From JAGPDB01 sp046331265 (GTDB lineage: Bacteria > Actinomycetota > Acidimicrobiia > IMCC26256 > JAGPDB01): a DNA stretch of 64,000 bases. Both the position numbers and the translations under genes were made by a program. Positions 7,156-16,844 of the stretch are shown one piece after another. The notes under the pieces are model-generated. The model made no database searches. It worked only from the letters and a program-made list of their open reading frames with translations, and was not told the DNA's origin. Location of the stretch: contig JAXLRE010000004.1 in the NCBI GenBank assembly GCA_046331265.1, positions 1 through 64,000 of the forward strand, written 5' to 3'. Positions within the stretch are counted from its first letter, which is position 1; the number at the start of each line of letters is the position of its first letter.

Positions 7156-10100
7156 TTAACCTGCAGCACCCTCTTCTGGATAAGTTTCTTCAACTCGGTC
7201 GCTGATCTGATCGCCAACTTGTTCATTAGCTTGATCATTATTTTCAGCAACTTCATTTTCAACACCAAGAGAAGCAAGCGCATCATCTTGTACATCAAAA
7301 TTGAATTCTGGAATATCTTCTACTGCAGAACCCATTGACATGAATGTTGCCATGTCGTCTGGAGAAGCAGAAAATCCGCCAGATGTTTCAAGCGAAGCTC
7401 GAAGACGATCCGCCAAGTCAAGATCTGCATCTTCATCATCAGCAGACCAGAATGACATCGGTGTGTAGTTTGGAGCATCTGTGCGAATCTCGTTGTATTG
7501 CTTCATACCAGTACCAGCAGGAATTAACTTACCGATAATAACGTTTTCTTTCAATCCAACAAGTGAGTCACTTCTACCATCGATAGCAGCTTCAGTAAGA
7601 ACACGAGTTGTTTCTTGGAACGAAGCGGCAGACATCCACGAGTCAGTAGCAAGAGATGCTTTAGTGATACCCATAAGTTCTGGACGGCCTTCAGCAGGCT
7701 TTAATCCTTGCTCTACTAGGTGACGGTTAACATCACCAAAGATACGAGAATCTACTTTGCTTCCTGGAAGGAATTCAGAATCACCTTGTTCAGAAACCAT
7801 TACACGACGAAGCATCTGTCGAACGATAACTTCAACGTGCTTGTCATGTATCGATACACCTTGTTCACGGTAAACGCGTTGCACTTCATCTGATAGATAA
7901 AGTTGTGCTTCACGGACACCCTTAATAGCAAGAATTTCTTTTGGATCAAGAGAAGTCTTTGTATCACCAGTTAAACGGTCACCAGCTTCAACTTCGTCTC
8001 CATCTTTAACAGCCATTGTCGCACGACGAGAAACAACGTGATCAATTTCGTCACCTTTATCTGTAATAACTGTAACTACTTTTTCACCTTTGTCATTTTC
8101 ACCTATACGAACAACACCTGATTCAAGTGCAAGCGCAGCTTTACCTTTTGGAGTTCTTGCTTCAAAAAGTTCAACAACACGAGGCAAACCGTGCGTGATG
8201 TCTTCACCAGCGACACCACCAGTGTGGAAAGTACGCATGGTTAGCTGTGTTCCAGGTTCACCAATTGATTGTGCAGCAATAATACCAATTGCTTCACCAA
8301 GTTCAACGAGCTTTCCTGTTGCCAACATATTTCCATAACAGTAACGGCAAACACCATTTAGTGTGTCACAAGTTAAAACGCTACGAACACGAACACGATC
8401 AACTTTTGGATCATGCAATAATGTATTTAATTCAACTTCTCGAACTACGGTGTTACGTGGCATGATTTCGCCAGTAGACAATTTAACGTCATCGCTAAGT
8501 GTTCTATGCATCAATTTATTTTCTAAAAATCTTGCATAGTCACTATTTGGATCAAGATCTTCAACCCAAATACCACGAGGAGATGAACAGTCATCTTCAC
8601 GAACAATAAGCTCTTGGCTAACGTCGACAAGACGACGTGTTAGATAACCAGAGTCAGCAGTACGCAAAGCGGTGTCAGCCAAACCTTTACGAGCACCGTG
8701 AGTTGAGATGAAGTATTCAAGAACACTTAATCCTTCACGGAAGTTCGACTTGATTGGTCGAGGAATAATTTCACCACGAGGGTTAGCCACAAGACCACGC
8801 ATACCTGCAATCTGTCGAAGCTGCATGACGTTACCACGAGCACCGGAACCGATCATCATTTCAATTGGATTGAAACGTTTGCCGGCTAGTTCACCTTGAA
8901 GTGCGTCTTTAACCTTATCTGTAGCTTCAGTCCAGATTTCGATTTCTTTTCGTCGACGTTCTTCATCAGTGATGATACCTCTGTGGTATTGTTGCTCAAC
9001 TTTGGTAGCTTCACCTTCGTATTTGTTCAACAATTCTTTCTTTGTTTGAGGTGTTGTAACATCTGTAACAGAAATTGTTAGACCTGCACGTGTTGCGTAC
9101 GCAAAACCTGCATTCTTTAAGTTGTCTAATGAATCTGCAACTTGTTTACGTTCAAAATCTTCAACAAGCAGTGAACATATTTCTGTTAAGTCTTTCTTTT
9201 TCACACTCATGTTGTGGAATGGGAAAGTTTTAGGGAAACAATTGTTGAAAATTATTCGACCTAAAGTTGTTTCAACTAATACTCTTTCGTCGTTGTCTTC
9301 ATCAGCTTCGTATCGCTTTAAAACAATCGCTTCAGGGTTAGAGTCGTCTCTTGTTGGGAATTGTTCAGCAGGAAATCTTGACGCATCCATACGAACTTTA
9401 ATTTTCGCATGAAGGTTTAGACGTTCTCTACCATCTTGTGCCCAACCTGGCTTGTCACTAAGAAGTGCATTAGGAGCACCACCAGCACTAAGACGATCGT
9501 CATAAGCTAAGAAAGCTTCGTCGATGCTTGAAAATACACGACCTTCGCCCATTGCTCCATCACGTTGTTCAGTCAAATAGTAAGCACCAATAATCATGTC
9601 CTGTGTAGGAAGAGATAATGGTCTACCTGATGCAGGAGACAAAATATTGTGCGAAGAAAGCATTAGCAATCTTGCTTCTGCTTGACCTTCTGAACTTAGA
9701 GGAACGTGAACAGCCATCTGGTCACCGTCGAAGTCAGCGTTAAAAGCTGCACAAACTAACGGATGAAGTTGGATAGCTTTACCTTCAATAAGACGAGGTT
9801 CAAAAGCTTGAATACCTAATCGGTGAAGAGTTGGCGCACGGTTTAGAAGAACTGGATGTTCTTTAATTGTTTCTTCTAATACATCCCATACTTGAGGACG
9901 TGCACGTTCAACCATTCGCTTTGCGCTCTTAATATTTTGTGCAAGCTCTAAATCGACAAGTCGTTTCATAACAAACGGTTTGAAAAGTTCAAGTGCCATT
10001 TGCTTTGGAAGACCACATTGATGCAATTGCAATTCAGGACCAGCAACAATAACTGAACGACCTGAATAGTCAACACGCTTACCAAGAAGGTTTTGACGGA

Positions 10101-11355
10101 AACGACCTTGCTTACCTTTAAGCATGTCAGAAAGTGACTTCAATGCGCGTCCACCAGGACCGGCAACTGGACGACCACGACGACCATTGTCGAACAATGC
10201 GTCAACAGCTTCTTGAAGCATACGCTTTTCATTATTAATAATGATTTCTGGAGCTTCTAGATCAATAAGTCTTTGTAGACGATTGTTTCTGTTTATAACA
10301 CGACGGTATAAGTCATTAAGGTCAGAGGTAGCAAAACGTCCACCATCTAACTGAACCATAGGACGTAGATCAGGTGGAATAACAGGAACAACACTAAGAA
10401 TCATTCCATCTGGTGAGTTAAGTCTTTCGCCACTTTCGTTACGATTGTTAAACGAAGCAACAACTTTTAATCTTTTAATTGCACGTGCTTTTCTTTGACC
10501 TTTACCAGTTGCAATTGTCTCTTTAAGCATTTCTTCTTCAGCATCGAGATCCATGTTGTCAATGAAGTCACGGACTGCTTCAGCACCCATGCCACCTGTA
10601 AAGTAATCGCTGAAACGATCTTTAAGTTCACGCCAGATTGGACCATCTTCAACAAGTTGTCTAGGTGTAAGAGATCTAAATACATCCCAAACTTCTTTAA
10701 GACCATCTAATTCAACTGCGTAGCGTTCACGCAAATCTTCAATTTCTTTTTCAGCTATACGACGTAATTTGTCTAGCTCTGCTTTTTTAGCTCCACGCTT
10801 TTCTGCAGCTGTAACATCAGTTTCAAGTTCTTTGAAACGAGCTTCAATTGCAACGTCACGTTCTTGCTCAAGCTCTTTTTGCTCTTCTTTTAATTCAGCT
10901 TCAAGTGAAGATAGATCATTATGACGTTTATCTTGGTCAACGCTAACAATTAAGTGGGAAGCAAAGTAAATAACTTTTTCAAGGTTTTTTGGAGCAACGT
11001 CAATTAAGTATCCAAGGCGAGAAGGGACACCTTTGAAATACCAAATATGTGTTACAGGAGCTGCAAGTTCAATGTGACCCATTCGTTCACGACGAACCTT
11101 AGAACGAGTTACTTCAACACCACAGCGTTCACAGATGATACCTTTGAAACGAACACGCTTATATTTACCGCAAGCACATTCCCAGTCTTTTGTTGGACCG
11201 AAAATCTTTTCACAGAATAGGCCGTCTTTTTCTGGTTTCAAAGTACGGTAGTTAATAGTCTCAGGTTTTTTTACTTCACCTGTAGACCAAGAACGAATTT
11301 GTTCTGCTGTTGCTAATGAAATTGTTAGCTGTTGTGATTCGTTTACGTCAATCAC
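7156..11355 (-). CDS. rpoC: DNA-directed RNA polymerase subunit beta'
   Basis: 1399 residues. Visible hallmarks are the N-terminal zinc site (CACGKYKRVRFKGIICERCG), the lid/rudder region with RPGRPVAGP-type sequence, the catalytic magnesium loop NADFDGDQMAVH, the second zinc site (CRYCYG with upstream CSSPRG and CDTLNGVC), and the trigger loop region GTQLTMRTFHTGG. The C-terminal 45 residues are an acidic tail. The GTG at 11355 is supported by an AAGGG site seven bases upstream and by the MIDVNE... start. It is 35 bases behind rpoB in the same operon and is followed by a strong terminator. Confidence 0.98.
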   Translation of the reverse strand: MIDVNESQQLTISLATAEQIRSWSTGEVKKPETINYRTLKPEKDGLFCEKIFGPTKDWECACGKYKRVRFKGIICERCGVEVTRSKVRRERMGHIELAAPVTHIWYFKGVPSRLGYLIDVAPKNLEKVIYFASHLIVSVDQDKRHNDLSSLEAELKEEQKELEQERDVAIEARFKELETDVTAAEKRGAKKAELDKLRRIAEKEIEDLRERYAVELDGLKEVWDVFRSLTPRQLVEDGPIWRELKDRFSDYFTGGMGAEAVRDFIDNMDLDAEEEMLKETIATGKGQRKARAIKRLKVVASFNNRNESGERLNSPDGMILSVVPVIPPDLRPMVQLDGGRFATSDLNDLYRRVINRNNRLQRLIDLEAPEIIINNEKRMLQEAVDALFDNGRRGRPVAGPGGRALKSLSDMLKGKQGRFRQNLLGKRVDYSGRSVIVAGPELQLHQCGLPKQMALELFKPFVMKRLVDLELAQNIKSAKRMVERARPQVWDVLEETIKEHPVLLNRAPTLHRLGIQAFEPRLIEGKAIQLHPLVCAAFNADFDGDQMAVHVPLSSEGQAEARLLMLSSHNILSPASGRPLSLPTQDMIIGAYYLTEQRDGAMGEGRVFSSIDEAFLAYDDRLSAGGAPNALLSDKPGWAQDGRERLNLHAKIKVRMDASRFPAEQFPTRDDSNPEAIVLKRYEADEDNDERVLVETTLGRIIFNNCFPKTFPFHNMSVKKKDLTEICSLLVEDFERKQVADSLDNLKNAGFAYATRAGLTISVTDVTTPQTKKELLNKYEGEATKVEQQYHRGIITDEERRRKEIEIWTEATDKVKDALQGELAGKRFNPIEMMIGSGARGNVMQLRQIAGMRGLVANPRGEIIPRPIKSNFREGLSVLEYFISTHGARKGLADTALRTADSGYLTRRLVDVSQELIVREDDCSSPRGIWVEDLDPNSDYARFLENKLMHRTLSDDVKLSTGEIMPRNTVVREVELNTLLHDPKVDRVRVRSVLTCDTLNGVCRYCYGNMLATGKLVELGEAIGIIAAQSIGEPGTQLTMRTFHTGGVAGEDITHGLPRVVELFEARTPKGKAALALESGVVRIGENDKGEKVVTVITDKGDEIDHVVSRRATMAVKDGDEVEAGDRLTGDTKTSLDPKEILAIKGVREAQLYLSDEVQRVYREQGVSIHDKHVEVIVRQMLRRVMVSEQGDSEFLPGSKVDSRIFGDVNRHLVEQGLKPAEGRPELMGITKASLATDSWMSAASFQETTRVLTEAAIDGRSDSLVGLKENVIIGKLIPAGTGMKQYNEIRTDAPNYTPMSFWSADDEDADLDLADRLRASLETSGGFSASPDDMATFMSMGSAVEDIPEFNFDVQDDALASLGVENEVAENNDQANEQVGDQISDRVEETYPEEGAAG

Positions 11356-11390
11356 TTATTTTCCCTTCGTTACCGGAAGACCGATTTAAA

Positions 11391-14300
11391 TTAGCTTTGA
11401 GCTGTTGCAGGAGTTCTTACATCATCATCGTCTTCACCTTTTTCATGGCGAGACAAATTGATGCCGAGCATTTCTTGTGCACGATATGCTTCTTCGTCAG
11501 TGTCCCCGACTCGAATTTCTGCACCTTCACCGTTAAGAACTTTGACATCCAAACACAACGACTGCATTTCTTTAATAAGCACCTTGAAGCTTTCAGGAAT
11601 TCCTGGTTCAGGAATGTTTTCACCTTTAACAATTGCTTCGTAAACTTTTACACGTCCAAGAACATCGTCAGATTTAATAGTCAATATTTCTTGGAGTGCG
11701 TATGCAGCACCGTATGCTTCAAGAGCCCAAACTTCCATTTCACCAAAACGCTGTCCACCAAATTGTGCTTTACCACCAAGAGGTTGTTGCGTGATCATAG
11801 AGTAAGGACCTGTTGAACGAGCATGAATCTTGTCATCAACCATGTGCGAAAGTTTCAACATGTACATAACACCAACAGTTGCTGGGTTATCAAAACGTTC
11901 ACCAGTACGACCGTCATATAGCCACGCTTTACCGTCTTGTCCAACTAGACGCTCTCCATGTTGTCCATCAGGGCGCATGTTTACGTACAAATCTTGAATA
12001 GTTTTTGCTTTACCATTCGAGTCTTCGTCATCCCAATGGGCACCGTCGAAAACAGGAGTCGCAACATAAGTTGCAGGGTTAGCAGTTGGACGAGTTTTAC
12101 GTACGTTCTTTTCTTTTGCCTGAGTTTCATCCCAACCATGCAATGCAACATAGCCAAGGTGGCACTCTAGTACCTGACCGATGTTCATACGAGATGGAAC
12201 ACCAAGTGGGTTCAAGATAACGTCAACAGTTGTTCCGTCTGCCAAGAAAGGCATGTCACCTTCAGGAAGAATCTTTGCGATAATACCTTTGTTTCCGTGA
12301 CGTCCAGCTAGCTTGTCTCCAACCTGGATCTTTCTTCGTTGTGCAACATATACACGAACAAGTTGGTTAACACCTGGAGGAAGTTCATCTCCGTTTTCAC
12401 GTGAGAAAACTTTAACGTCAATAACTTTTCCAGATTCACCGTGAGGAACTTTCAATGAAGTATCACGAACTTCGCGGGCTTTTTCACCGAAGATTGCTCG
12501 AAGTAATCTTTCTTCTGGTGTTAGTTCTGTTTCACCTTTTGGTGTAACTTTTCCAACCAAAATATCGCCGGCGCTAACTTCCGCACCAATACGAACGATA
12601 CCGCGTTCATCGAGGTCACGCATAACGTCATCTGCAAGGTTAGGAATATCACGAGTGATTTCTTCTGAACCAAGTTTTGTATCACGTGCATCAATTTCAT
12701 GTTCTTCAATATGGATTGAAGTTAAAACGTCATCACGTACAAGACGTTCGTTAAGAACAATAGCGTCTTCAAAGTTGCAGCCATTCCAAATCATGAAAGC
12801 AACAACAAGGTTCTTACCAAGAGCGAGTTCCCCAAGATCTGTCGATTGACCATCTGCCAGAACTTGGCCCTTCTTAACGCTTTGACCAACTTCAACAATT
12901 GGTTTTTGGTTAATACAAGTACCTTGGTTTGATCTTCTGAACTTAAACAGTTGATGAGTTTTACGTCCAACGTTTGCGTAATCAACAGTAACGATTGAAC
13001 CAGAAACGTCAATAACATTTCCATCATCTTCTGCAAGTAAAACGTCACCAGCGTCTTGTGCACATCTATCTTCAATACCTGTTCCAACAATTGGAGCATC
13101 TGCATGAACCAATGGCACAGCTTGACGTTGCATGTTCGCACCCATCAATGCACGGTTAGCGTCGTCATGCTCTAAGAAAGGAATCAACGCTGTAGCGATA
13201 GATACCATTTGACGAGGTGAAACGTCCATGTATTCAACTTCGTTAGAAGGAACATAAGCAACTTCACCACGACCAGCACGAACAAGTACACGTTCTTCTG
13301 TGAACTTACCTGTTGAATCAATTTCAGCATTTGCCTGAGCAATAACGTAACGGTCTTCGTCATCAGCTGATAAGTAGTCAATAGTTTTTGAAACTACACC
13401 GTCTTTAACTCGACGATATGGTGATTCAATAAAACCAAATGAGTTTATTCTCGCGAATGATGCCAAGTATCCAATAAGACCAATGTTTGGACCTTCTGGA
13501 GTTTCAATCGGACACATACGACCATAGTGAGAAGAGTGAACGTCTCGAACTTCGAAACCTGCACGTTCACGCGACAAACCACCAGGACCAAGCGCAGATA
13601 AACGTCGCTTGTGAGTCAAACCTGAAAGTGGATTTGTTTGGTCCATGAACTGTGATAGCTGTGAAGAACCAAAGAATTCTTTTATTGCAGCAACGACAGG
13701 ACGTATGTTTATAAGTGTTTGTGGTGTAATTGCTTCACTGTCTTGAGTTGTCATTCTTTCGCGAACAACTCTTTCCATACGTGACAAACCAACACGAACT
13801 TGGTTCATGATTAATTCGCCAACGCTTCTTACACGACGGTTACCGAAGTGGTCGATGTCGTCTGGGAAGTAACCAGGATGTTTTTCGTCTGCTGGCATTT
13901 CATTTGCGTGTAATCTAACAAGATAAGAAATAGTTGCAATAATGTCAGCTTTAGTTAATGTGTATTCTTCGTATCCTTCTGGTGGATTAGAAATAGGTTG
14001 TTCAAGACCCATTTTCTTCAAGTTAAGAACACGATATTCGTCACTTAGTTTTTTAGAAACTTTATGACGACCAACACGAGCTAAGTCATAACGCTTTGAA
14101 TTGAAGAACAAAGCGTCAAGCAAACTTTTTGCTCCTTCAACTGTTGGTGGTTCACCCGGACGTAATTTTTTGTATAGGTCTATGTATGCTTCTTCAATTG
14201 TTGAAGTGTGATCTTTTTCTAGTGTATTAAGAATTACTTCGTATGGATCACCAGTTAGTGGATCAACAAAAAGTTTTGCAATATCTTCGTTTGTCTCACC

Positions 14301-14894
14301 AAAACCTAATGCTTTCAAGAAGATAGAAACAGGAGTTTTTCTTTTTCTATCTACACGAACGTGCGCAACACCTTTTTTATCAATTTCGAATTCAAGCCAT
14401 GCACCACGAGATGGGATTATTTTTGCGTCAAAAATGATACTGTCAGGGTTTGTCTTGTCAACGCTCATTCCAAAGTAAACACCAGGAGATCGAACAAGCT
14501 GTGATACAACGATACGTTCAGTACCATTAACAATAAATGTTCCGCGAGGGGTCATCATTGGAAAGTCACCCATGAAAACTGTTTGTTCTTTAATTTCACC
14601 TGTACCAGCGTTTAAGAATCGTGCTGTTACGAAAAGTGGACGAGCATATGTCATGTCACGTTCGCGACATTCATCTTCTGTATACTTTGGTGGATCAAAA
14701 ACATGATCAGATAATTCGAGCCGTAATTGACCTGAGAAATCTTCGATTGGAGAAATGTCTTTTAGAACTTGTCCAACACCATGCTCGATAAACCATCGAT
14801 AACTTTCTGTTTGAATGTCCAAAAGATTTGGAAGTGGTAATACTTCTTCGATTTGTGAAAATGAAAAACGTTCACGAATGTTTAAACCTGGCAA
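11391..14894 (-). CDS. rpoB: DNA-directed RNA polymerase subunit beta
   Basis: Catalytic beta subunit. The rifampicin pocket reads SSQLSQFMDQTNPLSGLTHKRR then LSALGPGGL, with the wild-type Asp, His and Ser at the three main resistance positions. The C-terminal part has GDKLAGRHGNKGI and the GGKAQFGGQRFGEMEVWALEA segment. Start choice: the frame is open to a GTG at 14948, but that has no ribosome binding site, whereas a TTG at 14894 lies six bases behind AAGGAG and begins LPGLNIRERFSF, close to where actinobacterial RpoB conservation starts. The TTG start (1167 residues) is preferred; the GTG start would give 1185. Confidence 0.95.
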   Translation of the reverse strand: MPGLNIRERFSFSQIEEVLPLPNLLDIQTESYRWFIEHGVGQVLKDISPIEDFSGQLRLELSDHVFDPPKYTEDECRERDMTYARPLFVTARFLNAGTGEIKEQTVFMGDFPMMTPRGTFIVNGTERIVVSQLVRSPGVYFGMSVDKTNPDSIIFDAKIIPSRGAWLEFEIDKKGVAHVRVDRKRKTPVSIFLKALGFGETNEDIAKLFVDPLTGDPYEVILNTLEKDHTSTIEEAYIDLYKKLRPGEPPTVEGAKSLLDALFFNSKRYDLARVGRHKVSKKLSDEYRVLNLKKMGLEQPISNPPEGYEEYTLTKADIIATISYLVRLHANEMPADEKHPGYFPDDIDHFGNRRVRSVGELIMNQVRVGLSRMERVVRERMTTQDSEAITPQTLINIRPVVAAIKEFFGSSQLSQFMDQTNPLSGLTHKRRLSALGPGGLSRERAGFEVRDVHSSHYGRMCPIETPEGPNIGLIGYLASFARINSFGFIESPYRRVKDGVVSKTIDYLSADDEDRYVIAQANAEIDSTGKFTEERVLVRAGRGEVAYVPSNEVEYMDVSPRQMVSIATALIPFLEHDDANRALMGANMQRQAVPLVHADAPIVGTGIEDRCAQDAGDVLLAEDDGNVIDVSGSIVTVDYANVGRKTHQLFKFRRSNQGTCINQKPIVEVGQSVKKGQVLADGQSTDLGELALGKNLVVAFMIWNGCNFEDAIVLNERLVRDDVLTSIHIEEHEIDARDTKLGSEEITRDIPNLADDVMRDLDERGIVRIGAEVSAGDILVGKVTPKGETELTPEERLLRAIFGEKAREVRDTSLKVPHGESGKVIDVKVFSRENGDELPPGVNQLVRVYVAQRRKIQVGDKLAGRHGNKGIIAKILPEGDMPFLADGTTVDVILNPLGVPSRMNIGQVLECHLGYVALHGWDETQAKEKNVRKTRPTANPATYVATPVFDGAHWDDEDSNGKAKTIQDLYVNMRPDGQHGERLVGQDGKAWLYDGRTGERFDNPATVGVMYMLKLSHMVDDKIHARSTGPYSMITQQPLGGKAQFGGQRFGEMEVWALEAYGAAYALQEILTIKSDDVLGRVKVYEAIVKGENIPEPGIPESFKVLIKEMQSLCLDVKVLNGEGAEIRVGDTDEEAYRAQEMLGINLSRHEKGEDDDDVRTPATAQS

Positions 14895-15060
14895 AAGATG
14901 CTCCTTGAATGGTTCGCGGTTTTTATTGCCTGTTAAAAAACGACGCACTTATAGCAGAAAAAAACAAATAGTAGATGCAATAACTTGCAAATAAATGTTT
15001 TAGTTCATACGTGCTCAGTGGTGGTTGTAAAACAGGGGTTGCTAATAGCGTAGTTCTTTA

Positions 15061-15145
15061 TTGCCTAGCAGGGCAAATGGGAGAACTAACCTCCGAAGAC
15101 GTCGTCTCCGGAGGCGATTTGTCCCTTTTAGGAGGTGGAACCTCC
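15061..15145 (-). promoter_or_regulatory. Array of three hairpins between rplL and rpoB
   Basis: Reading the minus strand, three stems follow the rplL stop: arms 15140-15145/15131-15136 (GGAGGT/ACCTCC, 3-base loop), then a 25-base near-palindrome with 12-base arms 15103-15114/15090-15101 (11 of 12 match, one-base centre), then TTGCC/GGCAA at 15072-15076/15061-15065. The rplL-rpoB junction is a known site of partial termination or RNase processing that sets the ratio of ribosomal protein to polymerase mRNA; these stems probably do that here. No U-tract follows the strongest stem. Confidence 0.5.
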
Positions 15146-15149
15146 AGAA

Positions 15150-15539
15150 CTATTTAAGTTCTACAGTTGCTCCAGCACCTTCAAGTGCTTCTTTAGCTTT
15201 GTTAGCGTCTTCTGGTTTTGCACCTTCAAGAACTGGCTTTGGAGCTGCTTCAACTAGATCTTTAGCTTCTTTAAGACCAAGACCTGTGATTGTGCGAACT
15301 TCCTTGATAACAGCAATCTTGTTAGCACCAGCATCTGCAAGAACAACATCAAATGAGTCTTTCTCTTCTGCAGCAGCGCCGCCGCCTTCTCCACCAGCTG
15401 GAGCAGCAGCTACAACAGCAGCAGGAGCAGCAGCTGTAACGTCGAATCTTTCTTCGAATGCTTTTAAGAATTCGCTAAGTTCAAGAACTGTCATCTTCTC
15501 GAATGTTTCTAGAAGATCTTCTTTAGTTGGAGTTGCCAT
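15150..15539 (-). CDS. rplL: 50S ribosomal protein L7/L12
   Basis: 129 residues. N-terminal dimerisation helices (LLETFEKMTVLELSEFLKAFEERF), an Ala/Gly-rich hinge (about 35-58), and a C-terminal domain with KIAVIKEVRTITGLGLKEAKDLVEAAPKPVLEG, the surface that recruits translation factor GTPases. Length is normal. It lies 30 bases behind rplJ and has an AAAGG-type site 8 bases before the ATG. Confidence 0.98.
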   Translation of the reverse strand: MATPTKEDLLETFEKMTVLELSEFLKAFEERFDVTAAAPAAVVAAAPAGGEGGGAAAEEKDSFDVVLADAGANKIAVIKEVRTITGLGLKEAKDLVEAAPKPVLEGAKPEDANKAKEALEGAGATVELK

Positions 15540-15569
15540 GGGGTGTACCTTTCCTTTTTAGATTGAGAT

Positions 15570-16133
15570 TTATGCGGCTTCTTCTGATGCCTTTTTATCA
15601 GCAAGAGCCTTAAATGCGTATGCTGCGTTTCTTGTAAATGCTTGGAATAGACCAGCAGATTTTGTAAGTGGTGCTTGAATAGCGCCAGCGACTTGTGCAA
15701 GTAGAACTTCGCGTGATGGAAGTTTTGCTAATGCGATAACGTCGTCAGTTGATAAAACAGATTCACCAAGCACTCCACCTTTTAATACAAGCTCTTTGTT
15801 TGTATCAGAAAAAGTTTTAAGTGCTTTTGCAGCAGCAGCTGCATCTGTTTTAGCAAATGCTACAGCGACAGGACCGCTAAGGGTCTCATCGATTTCGTAT
15901 CCGCTTGCTTTAGCTGCAAGACGAACAAGAGTGTTTTTATAAACTTTGTATTCAGTATCTTTGCTACGGAGCTCACTACGAAGTTCACCAAGTTGTGAAA
16001 CTGTTAATCCTCGATACTCAGTAAATACAGCTGCTTGGCTTGATGAAAACTTTTCTTTGATTTCATCGACAGTGCTTACTTTGTTTTCGCGAGGATATTT
16101 TGCGCTTTTTCTTAATGTCGCATTATCACTCAT
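15570..16133 (-). CDS. rplJ: 50S ribosomal protein L10
   Basis: 187 residues. L10 forms the base of the ribosomal stalk and carries L7/L12 dimers on its C-terminal helix. The conserved AVFTEYRGLTVSQLGELRSELR and YKVYKNTLVRLAA segments are present. The N-terminus has an extra 15 residues (SDNATLRKSAKYPRE) relative to many homologues, but the ATG at 16133 has a good AAAGGA site, so it is kept. A structured L10 leader precedes it, for autoregulation by L10-L12. Confidence 0.97.
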   Translation of the reverse strand: MSDNATLRKSAKYPRENKVSTVDEIKEKFSSSQAAVFTEYRGLTVSQLGELRSELRSKDTEYKVYKNTLVRLAAKASGYEIDETLSGPVAVAFAKTDAAAAAKALKTFSDTNKELVLKGGVLGESVLSTDDVIALAKLPSREVLLAQVAGAIQAPLTKSAGLFQAFTRNAAYAFKALADKKASEEAA

Positions 16134-16213
16134 TTATGTTTCCTTTATTTAATAATTTTCCGAAAACATTGGAGCAACAGAGAGAAAATGAGACGTTTAA
16201 ACAAACGTTTCGA

Positions 16214-16275
16214 TTACCTCTTTTGGTGAATCCGTAGATTCATTACCGCATTGCGACCAAATGTCTTCGGTTAGT
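16214..16275 (-). promoter_or_regulatory. Ribosomal protein L10 leader (autoregulatory RNA)
   Basis: In the minus-strand transcript, about 80-140 bases before the rplJ ATG, a CCGAAGAC segment (16263-16270), a GCGGTAATGAATC stretch and a GAGGT segment (16216-16220) occur in the order seen in the Rfam L10 leader, where the L10(L12) complex binds a kink-turn containing structure to repress its own operon. Recognition is by conserved blocks only; a covariance-model search would settle it. Confidence 0.55.
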
Positions 16276-16300
16276 GCATCTATTTTAGTTAACGAGCTAT

Positions 16301-16330
16301 TACATAAAGCAAATTCTCAGTATCGAGCAA
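16301..16330 (-). promoter_or_regulatory. Candidate promoter for rplJ-rplL
   Basis: Minus strand: TTGCTC at 16325-16330 and TATGTA at 16301-16306, 18 bases apart, placed just upstream of the L10 leader. The -10 match is weak. Confidence 0.3.
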
Positions 16331-16416
16331 CAGACACGGCATAAAAATGACATTATTGAAAGAAACATATTCGGAGATACAATAAAAATTATTGCCTCTC
16401 AGAAAAAAGGATTTTT

Positions 16417-16797
16417 ATGAAGAAACGAAGTTTAGTAATTCGTATTTCAATGATCTTATCAATTGCTGCCACAGTTTTCCTTGGAATTCCAAGTGCAAAT
16501 GCTGGAGTAATAGATAATGTAATAGGAGCACCCTGCAGCCCAAGCATAAATACGACAAGATATGGATCAACTCAAGCATTTTCAGCTGCTTCTGTTACAG
16601 GGGCTGGTTGCAATGTAAAAATTGACGCCCTATGGGTAAACACTAATGGCGCACTTGCCGGTTCTTCTACCGCACCTGCGACAAGTACTTTCCATATAAC
16701 TGGAGCAGCAAAAAGAGGAACAACAGTATATGCTTACTTCACAGTTTGTAAATACAGCTCTTGTTCGAAATATACAAAAACTGTTTATATACCGTAG
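16417..16797 (+). CDS. Small secreted cysteine-containing protein
   Basis: 126 residues. A signal peptide (MKKRSLVIRISMILSIAATVFLG, cut after ANA near residue 29) precedes a mature part of about 97 residues rich in Thr, Ser and Ala with four cysteines that could form two disulfides (one pair in the C-terminal CKYSSC). No lipobox or sorting signal, so it is probably released or loosely bound. An AAAAGGA site precedes the ATG. Family unknown. It is a single plus-strand gene inserted between rplJ and rplA, which are usually contiguous. Confidence 0.6.
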   Translation: MKKRSLVIRISMILSIAATVFLGIPSANAGVIDNVIGAPCSPSINTTRYGSTQAFSAASVTGAGCNVKIDALWVNTNGALAGSSTAPATSTFHITGAAKRGTTVYAYFTVCKYSSCSKYTKTVYIP

Positions 16798-16806
16798 AAA
16801 TTAAAA

Positions 16807-16830
16807 AAAAGCGGCCATTTGGCCGCTTTT
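16807..16830. terminator. Bidirectional terminator between the secreted-protein gene and rplA
   Basis: Stem AAAAGCGGCC with GGCCGCTTTT and a short ATTT loop, flanked by A-runs on the left and T-runs on the right, so it can stop transcription from both convergent genes. Confidence 0.88.
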
Positions 16831-16844
16831 GAAATTCTTGACGA

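Noticed and set aside
6932..7298. Minus-strand open frames between the LPXTG gene and rpoC
   Set aside because: The longer ones start inside or run through the rpoC terminator or the rpoC coding region; no ribosome binding site, no family resemblance.
8090..13381. Many plus-strand and minus-strand open frames inside rpoB and rpoC
   Set aside because: They lie within clearly conserved rpoB/rpoC coding sequence in other frames; low-complexity composition and no start signals.
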